64,000 nucleotides of DNA, taken from positions 22,565-86,564 of the forward strand of contig NZ_JPVQ01000015.1 in NCBI RefSeq assembly GCF_000772965.1, written 5' to 3'. Source of the DNA: Ureibacillus massiliensis 4400831 = CIP 108448 = CCUG 49529. GTDB lineage: Bacteria; Bacillota; Bacilli; Bacillales_A; Planococcaceae. The translations under genes and the position numbers were made by a program. Positions 40,720 to 50,414 of the stretch are shown here, in pieces (position 1 is the first letter of the stretch; each line of letters opens with the position of its first letter). The notes under the pieces are model-generated. The model saw nothing but the letters and a program-made list of their open reading frames with translations, was not told where the DNA came from and searched no databases.

Positions 40720-41550
40720 TTACTCACCTTCGAGCCGTTCTGTTAGTCTTTTAATCATTGAATTTGTGTTTGGATATTGTTTTAACCAATGCTCGAAAGC
40801 AATTGCACCCTGGTGAACAAACATACCAAGACCGTTTACTGTTCTTGCCCCTAACTTTTCCGCACTGTTTAAAAAATATGTCTTTAATGGATTATACACA
40901 ATATCCGCTACGATTGCTTCTGGTTGTAACTTCTCTAGTGAAAAAGGTAGCTGGAAATCACCATTTGCAAGTCCTGCCGAAGTTGCTTGTATAATAATCT
41001 CAAATGAATCTAATGTTTGCTCAGCTTGTAATAAATTGATAGCGCTACCGATTTCCAACTCATTGATGATGGCTTCAGCTTTACCGATTGTTCGATTGGC
41101 AATGCTTATATTTTTATAGCCATACTGCTTGAGGGCAAATGCAATACCTCTTGCTGCACCACCAGCACCAACGATTAAAACTTGCTTTTCCCTATGCTGA
41201 TTACCTATTGCTTCCTCTAAGGAATGAACAAATCCTTTTCCATCGGTATTATACCCTTTTAACTTCCCTTGTTCAGTCCGTACAACGGTATTAACAGCAC
41301 CCATTTTTTCTGCAAGTTCATCTAGCTCGTCTAAAAATGGAATGATTGTTTCTTTATGCGGAATCGTTACATTCCAACCGTTTGCCCCTAATAGCTTTAA
41401 ACTTGAGACTGCTTCTTCTAACTGCTCCGGTTTTACATGAATAGGAATATAAGTAGCATCAATATTCATCTCTTCAAACCAAGTATTATGCATTTCCGGT
41501 GATTTTGAATGTTCAATGGGATCACCGATTACAGCAAACCATTTCTTCAT
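40720..41550 (-). CDS. aroE: Shikimate dehydrogenase
   Basis: NADPH-dependent reduction of 3-dehydroshikimate in aromatic amino-acid synthesis. 276 residues; shikimate site PIEHSKSPEMHN, catalytic lysine in NVTIPHKE, and NADP motif GAGGAARG are present. ATG follows a GAGGATTGGG-type site. Confidence 0.96.
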   Translation of the reverse strand: MKKWFAVIGDPIEHSKSPEMHNTWFEEMNIDATYIPIHVKPEQLEEAVSSLKLLGANGWNVTIPHKETIIPFLDELDELAEKMGAVNTVVRTEQGKLKGYNTDGKGFVHSLEEAIGNQHREKQVLIVGAGGAARGIAFALKQYGYKNISIANRTIGKAEAIINELEIGSAINLLQAEQTLDSFEIIIQATSAGLANGDFQLPFSLEKLQPEAIVADIVYNPLKTYFLNSAEKLGARTVNGLGMFVHQGAIAFEHWLKQYPNTNSMIKRLTERLEGE

Positions 41551-41589
41551 TTCCCAATCCTCATCTCTACTATCATTTCTTTATATTTT

Positions 41590-42693
41590 TTAAATTAATG
41601 AAGGTCTTATAAACACCTCAACACCTCTAGGCGCGTAAGCAGCAACTACTACGTTTGGATGTTGTACTGTTATCCAACCAAGACCTGAAATTACAACATC
41701 TGTTTTCCCATCTTTAATAGAAAACTCATGACGAACCAATTCAGGTAGTTGATCAATAAATTTTTGTGAAGGTGGAGATAATAGCTCCCCTTTATGTTCC
41801 TCATAGATCGTATCTGCCTTTTCAAGCTTTGTACGGTGGATTGGTAGGTCATTAGCTGCATAAATAGTGAAGGCTGAACGTTCGCCTTTTATAAAATCAA
41901 ACCTTGCTAATGCCCCTATAAACAGTGACTGTCCTTCATTTTGTTGATAAACTTTTGGCTTAATCTCTTTCTTCGGCGTAATATACTTAAGCTCACTAGC
42001 GTCAATATGATGAGCCATTTGGTGATGATTGATGATACCAGGTGTATCAAAAAGTGCCGAACCATCATCTAACGGAATTTCAATCATATCTAATGTTGTA
42101 CCAGGAAAATATGAAGTCGTTATAATATTCCCTTCACCAGTTGCATGTTTAATGATTCGATTGATAAATGTGGATTTTCCAACATTCGTACAACCTACAA
42201 CAAAAACATTTTGACCTTCTCGATAATTTTCAATTGCTTCGACAACTTCCTCCATACCTTGTCCTTTATGAGCACTTACTAATAGAACATCAATAGGCTG
42301 TAATCCTAAAACCTTTGCTTCTTTCTTTAGCCAGTTTATTACTTTTTTCGGCTTCACCGATTTTGGTAATAAGTCTGCTTTATTTGCAACTAAAAGGACG
42401 GGATTATTTCCAACAAAACGGTGTAAACCAGGTAGCCAACTACCATTAAAATCAAAAATATCGACGATTTTTACGATTAGACCTTTTTGTTCTCCTAGGC
42501 CATTCAAAATACGTAAAAAATCATCGTCAGTTAAACTTACTGGTTGTATTTCATTATAATTTTTCAAGCGAAAACAACGTTGACAAATAATTGTTTCCTT
42601 TTCTAATGAAGAAGCAGGAGTATACCCCACTTCTTTTGGATCTTCAGACTGAATTTTTGCACCACAGCCTATGCAATGTAGCACCTCTGTCAT
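41590..42693 (-). CDS. yqeH: Circularly permuted GTPase YqeH
   Basis: 30S ribosome biogenesis GTPase. 367 residues: N-terminal zinc finger (CIGCG...CQRCF), permuted G motifs in order G4 ANKADLL, G1 GCTNVGKST, G3 FDTPGI, then a C-terminal RNA-binding domain. ATG at 42693 forms an ATGA overlap with yqeG and follows GGGAGG. Confidence 0.96.
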   Translation of the reverse strand: MTEVLHCIGCGAKIQSEDPKEVGYTPASSLEKETIICQRCFRLKNYNEIQPVSLTDDDFLRILNGLGEQKGLIVKIVDIFDFNGSWLPGLHRFVGNNPVLLVANKADLLPKSVKPKKVINWLKKEAKVLGLQPIDVLLVSAHKGQGMEEVVEAIENYREGQNVFVVGCTNVGKSTFINRIIKHATGEGNIITTSYFPGTTLDMIEIPLDDGSALFDTPGIINHHQMAHHIDASELKYITPKKEIKPKVYQQNEGQSLFIGALARFDFIKGERSAFTIYAANDLPIHRTKLEKADTIYEEHKGELLSPPSQKFIDQLPELVRHEFSIKDGKTDVVISGLGWITVQHPNVVVAAYAPRGVEVFIRPSLI

Positions 42694-43211
42694 TCTTTTT
42701 CCTCCCATGTTTTAATACCTCTACGCTTCAATGAATTAAACACACGTCTTTCAACAAAACGATTAAATTTTGTTACAAGTCCATCTGATTCTGCTACAGG
42801 TCGAACTAAAATCGTATATAATTTCAAACGATTTGCTCCCATAATATCCGTTAACAATTGATCGCCTACCATAATAACCTCATGACGCTCTAATTGAAGC
42901 TCTTTCAAAGCTGCTAAATATGCGGCACCTAATGGTTTTCTTGCTTTATATATAAAGGGAATTCCTAATGGCTCTGCAAATCGTTTCACTCTTTCTTGAT
43001 TGTTGTTTGAGGCGATGATTATTTTAATACCTGCCGCTTCCATTTCTTTCATCCAATTGGCAATCTCTTCTGTTGCATCATGTCGATTCCATTCAATTAG
43101 CGTATTATCTAAATCCGTAATAATACCTTTTATTCCTAAATTCGATAACTTTTCTGGAGTTATTTCATATACTGAAGTTACAAACTCCTTTGGCAATAAA
43201 AAATTATACAA
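42690..43211 (-). CDS. yqeG: HAD-superfamily phosphatase YqeG
   Basis: 173 residues, HAD subfamily IIIA. Motif I DLDNTLIEWN, motif II IASNN and motif IV MVGDQLLTDI are visible. Related to phosphatidylglycerophosphate phosphatases, but substrate is unproved here. Start is a TTG at 43211 with AAGGGG eight bases upstream. Confidence 0.9.
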   Translation of the reverse strand: MYNFLLPKEFVTSVYEITPEKLSNLGIKGIITDLDNTLIEWNRHDATEEIANWMKEMEAAGIKIIIASNNNQERVKRFAEPLGIPFIYKARKPLGAAYLAALKELQLERHEVIMVGDQLLTDIMGANRLKLYTILVRPVAESDGLVTKFNRFVERRVFNSLKRRGIKTWEEKE

Positions 43212-43388
43212 TGCTTATACCCCTTCGATCATTTTATTATTTGATTATATCATACTGAAAATGGTTGTCCTACCAACAACCATAGACAATTTGCATATTA
43301 TAGGTATTAGAATGAAATTTTCCAATTGAATAAAATTTCATAAGTTTTTTGTTGAATAATATTTTTCACTGTTTCTTTTTAAGTATTT

Positions 43389-43417
43389 TCATTTTCAAGC
43401 GGTTAAAATCATATAAT
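43389..43417 (+). promoter_or_regulatory. Sigma-E-type promoter of sigK
   Basis: TCATTTT (43389-43395), 14-base spacer, CATATAAT (43410-43417). The -10 fits the mother-cell sigma-E consensus CATA(C/T)AMT; the -35 matches KMATATT at 6 of 7. sigK is known to be first transcribed by sigma-E with SpoIIID. Confidence 0.65.
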
Positions 43418-43445
43418 GTCGAAAAAGGTAGAAAGGATGACGTAA

Positions 43446-44180
43446 CTGAGCGGAATCTTTGCGTCACTTATGCAGCTTTGGTTAGATATCCCTTCTTTCC
43501 TTGGATATCTAAAAGGTCAGGCGTTTCACAAACCATTTACAAAGGAAGAAGAAGCAAAAGCAATAGAACGCTTTATGGCTGGAGATGAACAAGCACGACT
43601 CGATTTAATCGAGAGAAATATGCGACTAGTAGCACATGTTGTAAAGAAATTCCACCCAGCACACGAACAATTAGATGATTATATTTCAATTGGAACGATT
43701 GGATTAATGAAAGCAGTTAGCAGTTACACCCCAGATAAAAAAACTCGTCTCGCTACTTATGCAGCACGATGTATAGAAAATGAAATATTGATGCATTTAC
43801 GTGCTCAGAAAAAGGTACAAAAAGATGTATCCTTATTCGAACCAATTGGCGTAGATAAAGAAGGACAATCTTTACAAATACGAGATCTTCTACAAATGGA
43901 TGAACAACCTGCCATCGATAAAATTGAACAAAAGGAAAGCTTCGAACAACTATATGAGTACTTAAACACACTCGAACCGAGAGAACTTGAAATAATTGTT
44001 TACAGGTATGGGTTAAACAATAATGATCCTCTTACTCAAAAAGAAATAGCTAAAAAGTTAAAGATTTCAAGGAGCTACGTGTCTCGCATCGAAAAACGTG
44101 CACTTGTCAAATTATATCAGCAATTCAAGCATAATCAAATTCAGCAAGAAAAAGAAAAGGAAAAAAATAAGGTCCAATAA
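43446..44180 (+). CDS. sigK: RNA polymerase sigma-K factor, pro-form, uninterrupted
   Basis: Late mother-cell sigma factor. Core motifs GDEQARLDLIERNMRLVAHVVKKF, DYISIGTIGLMKAV, TRLATYAARCIENEI and ISRSYVSRIEKRAL match SigK region 2 and 4. No skin-like element interrupts the gene. Reading from a CTG at 43446 gives (M)SGIFASLMQLWLDIPSFLG then YLKGQAF, a 20-residue pro-sequence with Tyr21 exactly where B. subtilis pro-sigma-K is cleaved by SpoIVFB. GAAAGGATG lies six bases before the CTG. The first ATG (43470) leaves a 12-residue pro-sequence and has no ribosome site. An in-frame TAA precedes the CTG. Confidence 0.9.
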   Translation: MSGIFASLMQLWLDIPSFLGYLKGQAFHKPFTKEEEAKAIERFMAGDEQARLDLIERNMRLVAHVVKKFHPAHEQLDDYISIGTIGLMKAVSSYTPDKKTRLATYAARCIENEILMHLRAQKKVQKDVSLFEPIGVDKEGQSLQIRDLLQMDEQPAIDKIEQKESFEQLYEYLNTLEPRELEIIVYRYGLNNNDPLTQKEIAKKLKISRSYVSRIEKRALVKLYQQFKHNQIQQEKEKEKNKVQ

Positions 44181-44221
44181 AAAATGCTCATTTAAGACGT
44201 TTGTCTTAAATGAGCATTTTT
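44181..44221. terminator. Shared terminator of sigK and the 29-codon gene
   Basis: Perfect 18-bp arms AAAATGCTCATTTAAGAC with a GTTT loop; A-run and T-run on either side serve both directions. Confidence 0.93.
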
Positions 44222-44229
44222 AAAATTGA

Positions 44230-44319
44230 TTAATTTATTTCTGAAGTATTTGCTCCAAAATATGCAATAATTCCGATTAAAGCAGTTAAGCAAACTGAGC
44301 CGGCCAAAATAAATACCAT
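44230..44319 (-). CDS. 29-residue single-pass membrane peptide
   Basis: Not recognised. Sequence features: start ATG with AAGGAGGAG ten bases upstream, then a continuous hydrophobic segment VFILAGSVCLTALIGIIAYFG and a short polar tail ending SEIN. The strong ribosome site and the convergent terminator argue for a real gene. It lies downstream of mtnN and tail-to-tail with sigK. Size and context recall sporulation micropeptides (such as SpoVM or CmpA) but there is no sequence match I can name. Confidence 0.6.
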   Translation of the reverse strand: MVFILAGSVCLTALIGIIAYFGANTSEIN

Positions 44320-44473
44320 AGACCATTCTCCTCCTTCTTCTAGCTATATTCATCGTAACACGTGTAAATACAGTTTACTGTTATTTTTTTCACATCGTCA
44401 AGCTTATATTTGACATTATTGTGAAAAATCAATCATGTAGTTAGACTTATCACGCTGATGCCGATTATAAGTT

Positions 44474-45166
44474 TTAAAGCTTAGTTATTGTTTTAAGCAC
44501 GATTTCTGTAGAATGTTTCGCGGCAACTGGAAGAAACTCGTCAAAACTGATATTTGATTCTTTTCCAGCAATATCTGATAGGGCACGAATAACTACGAAT
44601 GGCGTTTTAAATTGATAACAAACTTGAGCTACCGCTGCAGCTTCCATTTCCACTGCCTTCATCGTTGGGAAATGTTTACGTACTTGTTCCACTCGAACGG
44701 CATCATTCATAAACGAGTCACCAGAACAAATTAACCCAACTCCATATTGGTGTTCACCGATTTCAGTTACAGCATCTATAGCAATTTCCATTAATTTTTC
44801 ATCTGATTTAAATGCGGGGGGCATTTGAGGTACTTGCCCCATTTCATAATTGAAAATAGTAACATCTACGTCATGATGTCTTACTTCATCCGAAATGACA
44901 ATCGCTCCAACCTCTAAATTAGGGTCATACCCTCCAGCCGAACCGGTATTTATCACAACGTCAGGCTTAAATTCATATAACAATACTGTTGTACTCATAG
45001 CAGCATTCACTTTGCCAATACCACTTTTTAATAAAACAACATCTTTACCATTATATGTACCGGTAGTATATTCACTATTCGCTATCGTGACTACCTCTGG
45101 ATTTGTTAGTTCCTTTCTTAATAATTCTACTTCCTCTTCCATTGCACCAATAACTGCGATTTTCAT
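44474..45166 (-). CDS. mtnN: 5'-methylthioadenosine/S-adenosylhomocysteine nucleosidase
   Basis: Hydrolyses MTA and SAH in methionine salvage and the activated methyl cycle. 230 residues; N-term [16 protein letters not shown], substrate motif [11 protein letters not shown] and catalytic aspartate in ALSDIAG are intact. ATG follows GGAGGAT. Confidence 0.97.
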   Translation of the reverse strand: MKIAVIGAMEEEVELLRKELTNPEVVTIANSEYTTGTYNGKDVVLLKSGIGKVNAAMSTTVLLYEFKPDVVINTGSAGGYDPNLEVGAIVISDEVRHHDVDVTIFNYEMGQVPQMPPAFKSDEKLMEIAIDAVTEIGEHQYGVGLICSGDSFMNDAVRVEQVRKHFPTMKAVEMEAAAVAQVCYQFKTPFVVIRALSDIAGKESNISFDEFLPVAAKHSTEIVLKTITKL

Positions 45167-45221
45167 TTTTATCCTCCAATGATGTAAAATCCTTTTGTTA
45201 TTAATAAGTTAATCTATCTAC

Positions 45222-45962
45222 TTAATATGTTCCATCAATTTGCTTTAATTTCTCAACTTTTACAGGCTTCCATCCTTGATTTGCAATCCATTGAATTGTC
45301 ACACGGTATTTTTCTGCTTGGTCTTTAGAAGAGATAACAGAAATGGCTGAATCACTGCTACCATTATTTTTTACAGACCAATATATAACATTTCCTTCAG
45401 TTAAATTTACAGCATTGCGAATAGTTACAAGCTTTTCTTCATAATCAATATGTCCAGTTTCATAGGCAGAAACATGTTCACCCGTTTGACTTGTAGGTGT
45501 TACTTGCCAATTTGGATCTATTATTTCTTCCAAAACTAATGGATCTGAAGATGAATTTACTGTTGTCGTAGATGAATTATTGCCAGTAATCACATTACTC
45601 TCTTCATTAGTAGACTGGGATTGTCCATTTTGTTCGCCATTAAAATCTCCAGATTGTTCAATATCGTTAGTATTCGGTTCTTCTTGCTGTGGTTCCTTTT
45701 GTTCGTCCTCTCCAGTACTAACAGCTGGTTGGCTTGATTGTGGAGGATTTGGTGATTGATTTGATTCGCTTGTAGTCTCAGCTTGATTTTGTGCAACGTC
45801 TTCTTTATTTGAAAAAATAAAATATAAATTTATAACGATCAATACAGCTACAACTGCAATTAACACATTTAATAGACGATCCAATTTTTTTCGTTTGACA
45901 GATCGATTTTCTCTTCTTTTACTTTCAGAACGTGTTAAATAATTACGATCTTGATTTGACAT
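45222..45962 (-). CDS. yrrS: DUF1510 membrane protein YrrS
   Basis: 246 residues: basic cytoplasmic N-terminus, one TM (about 30-50), a long Asn/Gln/Ser/Glu-rich low-complexity linker (about 55-140), and a C-terminal DUF1510 domain (YWSVKNNGSSDSAISVIS...WKPVKVEKL). In B. subtilis it is next to pbpI; that gene is absent here. Start at 45962 follows GGGGGATTC. Function unknown. Confidence 0.88.
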   Translation of the reverse strand: MSNQDRNYLTRSESKRRENRSVKRKKLDRLLNVLIAVVAVLIVINLYFIFSNKEDVAQNQAETTSESNQSPNPPQSSQPAVSTGEDEQKEPQQEEPNTNDIEQSGDFNGEQNGQSQSTNEESNVITGNNSSTTTVNSSSDPLVLEEIIDPNWQVTPTSQTGEHVSAYETGHIDYEEKLVTIRNAVNLTEGNVIYWSVKNNGSSDSAISVISSKDQAEKYRVTIQWIANQGWKPVKVEKLKQIDGTY

Positions 45963-46070
45963 CGATTGAATCCCCCTAAAGTTTATTAAATAAATTTTAA
46001 CAGCAATCCATTTTAAAAAATATAGGTTCTTCAATTATTTAATTTGTTTTTTATAAATTTAAACTAAATG

Positions 46071-46108
46071 AAAAAGTCGACAATTTTTGTTACTTGTTGT
46101 CGACTTTT
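46071..46108 (-). terminator. Terminator of greA
   Basis: AAAAGTCGACAA and TTGTCGACTTTT arms; T-tract on the minus strand, about 70 bases after greA. Confidence 0.88.
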
Positions 46109-46180
46109 ATCACGTATATATAACACAAATCACAATCGAAAGGCTATGTATTTTCGTTAGCCGCTCTAGTGAATGAACAA

Positions 46181-46666
46181 TTATTTAGCTGTTTTTATCG
46201 AAACGATACGTACTTCCATATCGCCACCAGGAGTTGTTAATTTTACAACATCGTCAACTTTATGTCCTAGTAAAGCTTTAGCGATTGGAGAGTCGTTTGA
46301 AATTTTACCTTCAAATGGATCTGCTTCTGCTGAACCAACAATTGTATATTCTTCTTCTTCTCCATCTGGTAGTTCGATGAATGTAACAGTTTTCCCTAAT
46401 GTTACAATATCACTTTCACCTTCAGATTCTTCAATAATGATTGCATTGCGAAGCATTGATTCTATTGCAGAAATGCGGCCTTCTACAAAGCCTTGTTCTT
46501 CTTTTGCAGAATCATACTCCGAGTTTTCAGATAAGTCACCAAAGCTGCGTGCGATTTTGATACGCTCTACAACTTCTTTACGTTTTACTGTTATTAAATG
46601 TTCTAATTCTTCTTCTAGCTTTTGTTTCCCCGCTAAAGTCATTGGGTATTGTTTTTCGTTTGCCAA
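46181..46666 (-). CDS. greA: Transcription elongation factor GreA
   Basis: Stimulates RNA cleavage by backtracked polymerase. About 161 residues: N-terminal coiled coil with the acidic tip ([13 protein letters not shown]) and FKBP-like C-terminal domain ([22 protein letters not shown]). A TTG start at 46666 follows AAGGAGTG; the ATG at codon 9 is an alternative. Confidence 0.96.
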   Translation of the reverse strand: MANEKQYPMTLAGKQKLEEELEHLITVKRKEVVERIKIARSFGDLSENSEYDSAKEEQGFVEGRISAIESMLRNAIIIEESEGESDIVTLGKTVTFIELPDGEEEEYTIVGSAEADPFEGKISNDSPIAKALLGHKVDDVVKLTTPGGDMEVRIVSIKTAK

Positions 46667-46757
46667 AACACTTCACTCCTTAATTCCTAACATAAATAAA
46701 CCAGTTCTATGCAATCGTTTTCTTTATAAATGATTTTCATGTGCATAGTATAAAACC

Positions 46758-46828
46758 CGGTCATTAGAAAAGCATATGACACGAAAGCCCTTTATAGAAG
46801 GGCTTTTTGTTCACTTTTCTGATGACCG
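46758..46828. terminator. Nested hairpin between udk and greA
   Basis: Inner stem AAAGCCC/GGGCTTT (46784-46808) followed by a T-run on the plus strand; outer arms CGGTCATTAGAAAAG (46758-46772) and CTTTTCTGATGACCG (46814-46828) match 14 of 15. Likely terminates or stabilises the udk transcript. Confidence 0.65.
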
Positions 46829-46911
46829 AATTTTGTTATTGGAATATCGTAATGTTACTTTATAAATGTTTGTTAACTACATGTAAATAATACCAATACT
46901 CACTCATCATA

Positions 46912-47550
46912 TTATAGAATGGAAGTAGTTTCAAGAATTGTTTTAATTTTTGTAACCATAAGATCAATCGCTACTTCATTTTCCCCGCCTTCAGGAATAA
47001 TGATATCCGCATATCTTTTCGTTGGTTCAATAAATGTGTTATGCATAGGGCGGACTGCTGATATATATTGATCAATAACAGAATCGATTGTCCTACCACG
47101 TTCCTTAATATCTCGCTCAATTCGACGAATTATACGTAAATCAGGATCAGTATCTACAAATAATTTAATATCCATTAAATTTCGTAGGCGTGGATCTTCG
47201 AGAACTAGGATACCTTCAATAATAATTACATCTTTCGGATCAACAGGGATGACCTCAGTTGAACGAGTATGCTGAACATAATCATAAACAGGCTTATCAA
47301 TAGATTTACGATCTAATAATGTATGAATATGTTCAATTAATAAGTCATTATCAAAAGCTAATGGATGATCATAATTTGTCTTTAAACGTTCTGAAAAAGA
47401 CATATGACTTTGATCTTTATAGTAATAATCTTGTTCAATTACAACAACAGAGCTCTCTCGGAAAACCTCATAAATGGATTTTGTTACACTTGTTTTACCT
47501 GAGCATGAGCCCCCTGCGATCCCTATAACTAGAGGGCGCTTCTTTGACAT
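46912..47550 (-). CDS. udk: Uridine kinase
   Basis: Phosphorylates uridine and cytidine. 212 residues; Walker [23 protein letters not shown] and [11 protein letters not shown] are typical. It starts immediately after trhP2 and follows AGGAGAATAA. Confidence 0.96.
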   Translation of the reverse strand: MSKKRPLVIGIAGGSCSGKTSVTKSIYEVFRESSVVVIEQDYYYKDQSHMSFSERLKTNYDHPLAFDNDLLIEHIHTLLDRKSIDKPVYDYVQHTRSTEVIPVDPKDVIIIEGILVLEDPRLRNLMDIKLFVDTDPDLRIIRRIERDIKERGRTIDSVIDQYISAVRPMHNTFIEPTKRYADIIIPEGGENEVAIDLMVTKIKTILETTSIL

Positions 47551-48828
47551 TTATTTATTCTCCTTTCGCATCATGTTGTATTTGAACAATGGTCGTTCAA
47601 CTTTAAACCTTACAATTTGTAATGGATGATTGGCTACCGCTATTTCGTTTCCGTGTTCATCCCAAATAGTCCCTACTTCCATTTTAAATGAATCGATGTC
47701 AGGACCGAAAAATTCAATTGTATCACCAGTTTTAAAATAGTTGCGTTGTTCTAATGTAACGATTTGTGTTTCTTGATTATAGTCAAGCACTAGACCTGCA
47801 AAATCCCATTTCATCTTTGGAGCATTGAATCCAAACATTTGCTGTTTATAGCTTGGTTCACCTTCAAAGAAACTAGATGCAGTTGCACGATTAGCACATC
47901 GGTCTAATTCTTCTAGCCATTCTTTTTTAATTTTGAAGTTTTCTGGATCTGCACAATATGCATCAATCACCTTACGATACACAGAAATTACTGTTGCCAC
48001 ATAGTGAATTGATTTCATCCGTCCTTCAACCTTTAAAGAGTCAATGCCTAGCTCAATCATATGTGGGATTGATTCGATTAGCTTTAAATCCTTTGGACTC
48101 ATTGCAAATGGGGCATCACCTTCATTAAATAACGCTTTTTCTTCCCCATCAATATTTTCATATAAATCGTAGTCCCAACGACAAGATTGACAGCAGCCTC
48201 CACGATTTGAATCTCTTGCAGTCATATGATTGGATAATACGCAACGACCTGAATAAGCGATACACATAGCACCGTGAACAAATGCCTCGATTTCAATATC
48301 TACTTCTTCTTTCATTTTGCGCATTTCTTCAGCGCCGACTTCACGAGCTAATACAACTCGATGCAGACCTTCTTCTTTCCAATACTTTACAGCTTTCCAA
48401 TTTGATAAAGATTGCTGTGTTGAAAGATGGATTTCTAACTTAGGTGCAACTCGACGACAAGTTTCAATAATTAAAGGGTCTGCAACAATGATGCCTTTTA
48501 CACCTACTTCTTCAATCCCTTGTAAATATTCTTCAAGACCATCCATGTTTTCATTGTGAGCAAAAATGTTAGTTGTTACATATACTACAGCTCCATATTT
48601 TTTTGCAAATTCAACACCTTCACGCATTTCTTCAATTGTGAAATTATTTGCATTGGAGCGTAAACCAAATTCTTGTCCACCAATAAAAACGGCATCGGCA
48701 CCGTAATGTACAGCAATTTTTAATTTTTCCAGGCTACCAGCAGGTGCTAGTAATTCTGGCTTTTTCGTAATCACTCGTTTACCATTCACCGTTTCACGAA
48801 TTTTATCATTTTCTACTAACTGCAGCAT
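47551..48828 (-). CDS. trhP2: tRNA 5-hydroxyuridine synthase subunit TrhP2 (U32 family, YrrO)
   Basis: U32 'peptidase-like' protein, 425 residues. Conserved PELLAPAGSLEKLKIAVHYGADAV, EAFVHGAMCIAYSGRCVLSNHM and RGGCCQSCRWDY cysteine segments suggest the Fe-S U32 type. Homologues hydroxylate U34 of tRNAs using prephenate. Adjacent to trhP1 and trmR, giving a full 5-methoxyuridine pathway. Older annotations call it a collagenase-like peptidase. Confidence 0.93.
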   Translation of the reverse strand: MLQLVENDKIRETVNGKRVITKKPELLAPAGSLEKLKIAVHYGADAVFIGGQEFGLRSNANNFTIEEMREGVEFAKKYGAVVYVTTNIFAHNENMDGLEEYLQGIEEVGVKGIIVADPLIIETCRRVAPKLEIHLSTQQSLSNWKAVKYWKEEGLHRVVLAREVGAEEMRKMKEEVDIEIEAFVHGAMCIAYSGRCVLSNHMTARDSNRGGCCQSCRWDYDLYENIDGEEKALFNEGDAPFAMSPKDLKLIESIPHMIELGIDSLKVEGRMKSIHYVATVISVYRKVIDAYCADPENFKIKKEWLEELDRCANRATASSFFEGEPSYKQQMFGFNAPKMKWDFAGLVLDYNQETQIVTLEQRNYFKTGDTIEFFGPDIDSFKMEVGTIWDEHGNEIAVANHPLQIVRFKVERPLFKYNMMRKENK

Positions 48829-48843
48829 TGTTACGCTCCTTTC

Positions 48844-49776
48844 CTAATATACTGTTTCTTTAAAGATAAACCCTGTGTCTAATGGACGTAAAGCCGGTTG
48901 GATTTCTTCAATTTTTTCTAATAGGCTATTTTTAATTTCATCGTAAGCTTCTTCACCTTGATCGAAGTAAGCATCAATTGCTTGACGATAATAATTTGTG
49001 ACAGTTGTTATATATTCTTCCGTTTGTAAAACACCATCAAATTTTAACGTATCAATCCCTGCTTCAAACAGCTCCGTTAATTCATCGATTAAACACATAT
49101 CATTTGGTGAAAAGATGTGTGTTCCATTTATATCTTCATAAATTGGGTATTTATTTTTACGTTCTTTGTCATGTATAAACATATTTCGATTTTCTTTACG
49201 GTTTTCTACTTCCATCACTTCTCCACGATATAAGAAGTAGTTTCCTAAAAGCTTTCTCTTAGATTGGAACATACAAGTCATTCCATGTACTTGAACTTCA
49301 ATTTCAGCTTTTGCGTTTTCTTTAATTTCAAGCACTTCATCTAATGAAAGTTCTCTTGCAAGTACTGCTCTTTTCGCACCACGTTCTGCCCAATAATTCA
49401 CTTGGAACCAGTTTGTCGCTGTTGTCTCTGGGTTCCAATGAAGCGGAATAGTAATTTCATGCTCACGAACAGCCATTAATACAGCAGGGTCGCCAAAAAT
49501 TAGTGCATCTACTCCGATATTTTGCATTTCCTTTAAATAGCCATCTAAAGCTTCAATTCGATCATTATGGAATAAAGCATTTACCGCAACATATACCTTT
49601 TTATTTGCAGCATGAATAATTTCCGTTGCTTCTTTCACTTCATCCACTGTAAATTCCCCAGCCAAACGTAGGCCGAATTGTTGTTCACCAATGACAAAAG
49701 CATCTGCGCCACTTTTAATTAAATCTTTTATATGGTTTATTGATTTTGGTGTCACCAATAACTCTGGTTTTGTCAT
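48844..49776 (-). CDS. trhP1: tRNA 5-hydroxyuridine synthase subunit TrhP1 (U32 family, YrrN)
   Basis: 310 residues; shorter U32 relative with PELLVTPKSINHIKDLIKSGADAFVIG and VQVHGMTCMFQSKRKLLGNY. It lacks the cysteine cluster following in TrhP2. The partner of TrhP2 in U34 hydroxylation. ATG at 49776 follows GAGGTGAATAGA. Confidence 0.9.
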   Translation of the reverse strand: MTKPELLVTPKSINHIKDLIKSGADAFVIGEQQFGLRLAGEFTVDEVKEATEIIHAANKKVYVAVNALFHNDRIEALDGYLKEMQNIGVDALIFGDPAVLMAVREHEITIPLHWNPETTATNWFQVNYWAERGAKRAVLARELSLDEVLEIKENAKAEIEVQVHGMTCMFQSKRKLLGNYFLYRGEVMEVENRKENRNMFIHDKERKNKYPIYEDINGTHIFSPNDMCLIDELTELFEAGIDTLKFDGVLQTEEYITTVTNYYRQAIDAYFDQGEEAYDEIKNSLLEKIEEIQPALRPLDTGFIFKETVY

Positions 49777-49781
49777 TCTAT

Positions 49782-50414
49782 TCACCTCTTCTTACAAATT
49801 AATAGCCCATCTCCTACAGGGAGAAAGGTACTATCATACTGATCATGTGACATAATCCAGTCTGAAAAATTTTTCAAATTGCGTATCATTGTTCGCTTTC
49901 TTCTTGGCACTTCTTCTAAGCTCAAGTCGGACAATCCATGCATGTACATATTGTCGATATACAAAATGCCACCTGATGGTACAAGTGGTGAGTACTTTTC
50001 AAAAAAGCGCATGTATTGACCTTTTGCGGCATCAATAAAAACAGCATCAAAAGTAGAGTCCAACTGATTGTCTTCCACTTCCAACGCATCCCCTTCAATT
50101 ACCGTAATTTGATTTGCAACTTCAGAACGAGCGATGAAATTTCTAGCTAATACAACACGTTCTGCATCTCTTTCGATCGTGACAATTTCACTTTTAGGAA
50201 GTGTCAAGGCCATTCGTATTGCGGAGTAACCAATTGCAGTACCAATTTCTAAAATTTTAGAAGGGTTTTGGATACGAAGTATTTGATTTAATACATCAAT
50301 CGCAGGTAATTGCATAATGGGTACATGGTGTTCTTTCGCATAAGACTCCATTTCAATCAACAAATCATTTCTTGGGTGAATAAAGGATTCTATATAAGCA
50401 TCAGAAAATTCCAT
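49782..50414 (-). CDS. trmR: tRNA 5-hydroxyuridine methyltransferase TrmR (YrrM)
   Basis: O-methyltransferase type 3 family, 210 residues: ILEIGTAIGYSAIRMA, IEGDALEV and VFIDAAKGQYMRFFEKY motifs. Converts 5-hydroxyuridine-34 to 5-methoxyuridine. First gene of the trmR-trhP1-trhP2-udk block. Confidence 0.92.
   Translation of the reverse strand: MEFSDAYIESFIHPRNDLLIEMESYAKEHHVPIMQLPAIDVLNQILRIQNPSKILEIGTAIGYSAIRMALTLPKSEIVTIERDAERVVLARNFIARSEVANQITVIEGDALEVEDNQLDSTFDAVFIDAAKGQYMRFFEKYSPLVPSGGILYIDNMYMHGLSDLSLEEVPRRKRTMIRNLKNFSDWIMSHDQYDSTFLPVGDGLLICKKR

Noticed and set aside
43470..43588. Separate plus-strand ORF over the sigK start (43349-43588)
   Set aside because: It is a different frame over the sigK 5' end with no ribosome site.
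47551..49776. Collagenase-type proteases
   Set aside because: U32 genes next to the TrmR methyltransferase fit the tRNA hydroxylation pathway; protease naming is historical.
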